DNA of 7,006 nucleotides from Bacteroidales bacterium UBA5548 (GTDB lineage: Bacteria; Bacteroidota; Bacteroidia; Bacteroidales; UBA932). This document shows, in pieces, positions 6,719 to 7,006 of the stretch. The stretch spans positions 681 to 7,686 of the forward strand of contig DINE01000002.1 in NCBI GenBank assembly GCA_002425935.1, given 5' to 3'. A program made the translations under genes and the position numbers. The notes below the pieces were generated by a model that worked only from the letters and a program-made list of their open reading frames with translations, ran no database searches and was not told where the DNA came from. Within the stretch, counting starts at the first letter, position 1. The number at the start of each line of letters is the position of its first letter.

Positions 6719-7006
6719 AATATTTACCCTCTCTTTAAAAAACCGCTCACCGCCTCTCTTTCCCTCATCTGTTGCAACACTTTTAATCGCATCTGAAATG
6801 TTTTTAAGTATTCCCTCTCTTCTGTACCTTTCGTATTTAATATCTTCAAAAAGAATGTGATTTTTCCACCAATCTCTCAGGAAAACAACTGCCTGATACA
6901 GATCGGGAGGGGTGGCTGTGTTGAACATACTGTTGTATAGAGCTGTCTTCTTAATATAATCTTTATGCTGTTCTCTGTGTACCTTTATATTTAGATAATT
7001 AATCCC
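6716..7006 (-). CDS. Hemerythrin-domain protein, partial, running into AlkD N-terminus
   Basis: The frame is open from the window edge (7006) to the TAG at 6716, and the true start lies outside. An internal ATG at 6928 is not a good start because it falls inside the domain. From the edge, YLNIKVHREQHKDYI gives the hemerythrin Y-x5-H-x3-H motif, and FLRDWWKNHILFEDIKYERY gives W-x-x-x-H-I-x-x-x-x-D-x-x-Y. These supply two His from one helix and the His/Asp pair of the last helix of the di-iron site; the remaining ligands would lie upstream. Bacterial hemerythrins bind O2 and act in oxygen delivery, sensing or detoxification. The domain should end near REGI (about 6809-6820), but no stop follows: the next 30 codons read as the start of an AlkD-like protein. 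If translated as is, the product is hemerythrin with an extra tail of about 30 residues. Confidence 0.75.
   Translation of the reverse strand, partial: GINYLNIKVHREQHKDYIKKTALYNSMFNTATPPDLYQAVVFLRDWWKNHILFEDIKYERYRREGILKNISDAIKSVATDEGKRGGERFFKERVNI

Larger units (their letters stand above)
6113..6811 (-). pseudogene. Full extent of the AlkD-like gene, interrupted by TAG
   Basis: Read through the TAG, this frame gives about 232 residues, the normal size for the family. The part before the stop (6719-6811) reads ILKNISDAIKS, then GGERFFKERVNI. The part after it (6665-6715) reads GAKVADVSAISRKHFGL. Related proteins, as I recall them, have a continuous segment like R-F-F-K-E-x-V-K-x-Y-G-V-K here, so the TAG stands where Tyr is usual; TAT or TAC to TAG is a single base change. 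There is no start codon at the expected N-terminus: the frame comes straight from the upstream hemerythrin coding region. Nonsense mutation is the simplest reading; readthrough or a sequence error are alternatives. Confidence 0.65.

Noticed and set aside
6716..6928. Independent 70-residue gene starting at the ATG at 6928
   Set aside because: The frame is open further upstream to the window edge and the upstream residues carry the hemerythrin H-x3-H motif, so the ATG is internal to a longer gene.

Overview
The window looks like chromosomal DNA from a member of Bacteroidota, probably the Bacteroidales. It is A+T-rich, most genes lack a clear Shine-Dalgarno site, and a perfect TAnnTTTG promoter box (492-499) precedes the porin. 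The protein types also fit: an OprO/OprP-type porin and a lipoprotein M28 peptidase. The placement is inferred from these traits; there is no rRNA or marker gene. I see no tRNA, CRISPR array, insertion sequence, phage gene or recognised defence system.

Plus strand, 63-5423: seven genes run in one direction with short gaps or overlaps. They encode a small rhodanese-fold protein without its catalytic cysteine, an outer-membrane porin, a lipoprotein Zn-peptidase of family M28 with a PA-like insert, a GNAT acetyltransferase, an LrgA/CidA-like and an LrgB-like membrane protein that overlap, and a six-helix Pr6Pr/AIG1-like membrane protein. The promoter box lies in the widest gap (480-535), so the porin and what follows could form one transcript. 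Most products act in or at the envelope, but no single pathway links them.

Minus strand, 7006-5420: reading from the right edge there is the C-terminal part of a hemerythrin domain (5' end outside the window), then a DNA alkylation repair (AlkD-like) protein, then a Zn-dependent cyclase-family hydrolase of the kynurenine formamidase type. The two blocks meet tail to tail at a TTAA shared by both stop codons, and a small hairpin lies just beside it.

The most striking observation is at 6716-6811. The hemerythrin frame runs, with no stop and no linker, straight into what reads as the N-terminus of the AlkD-like protein. It is then cut by an in-frame TAG, after which AlkD homology resumes at once in the same frame. 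This is either a broken (nonsense) AlkD gene fused to hemerythrin, a stop codon that is read through, or an assembly error. No intact gene in the window ends in TAG. I did not find a clearly new multi-gene system.
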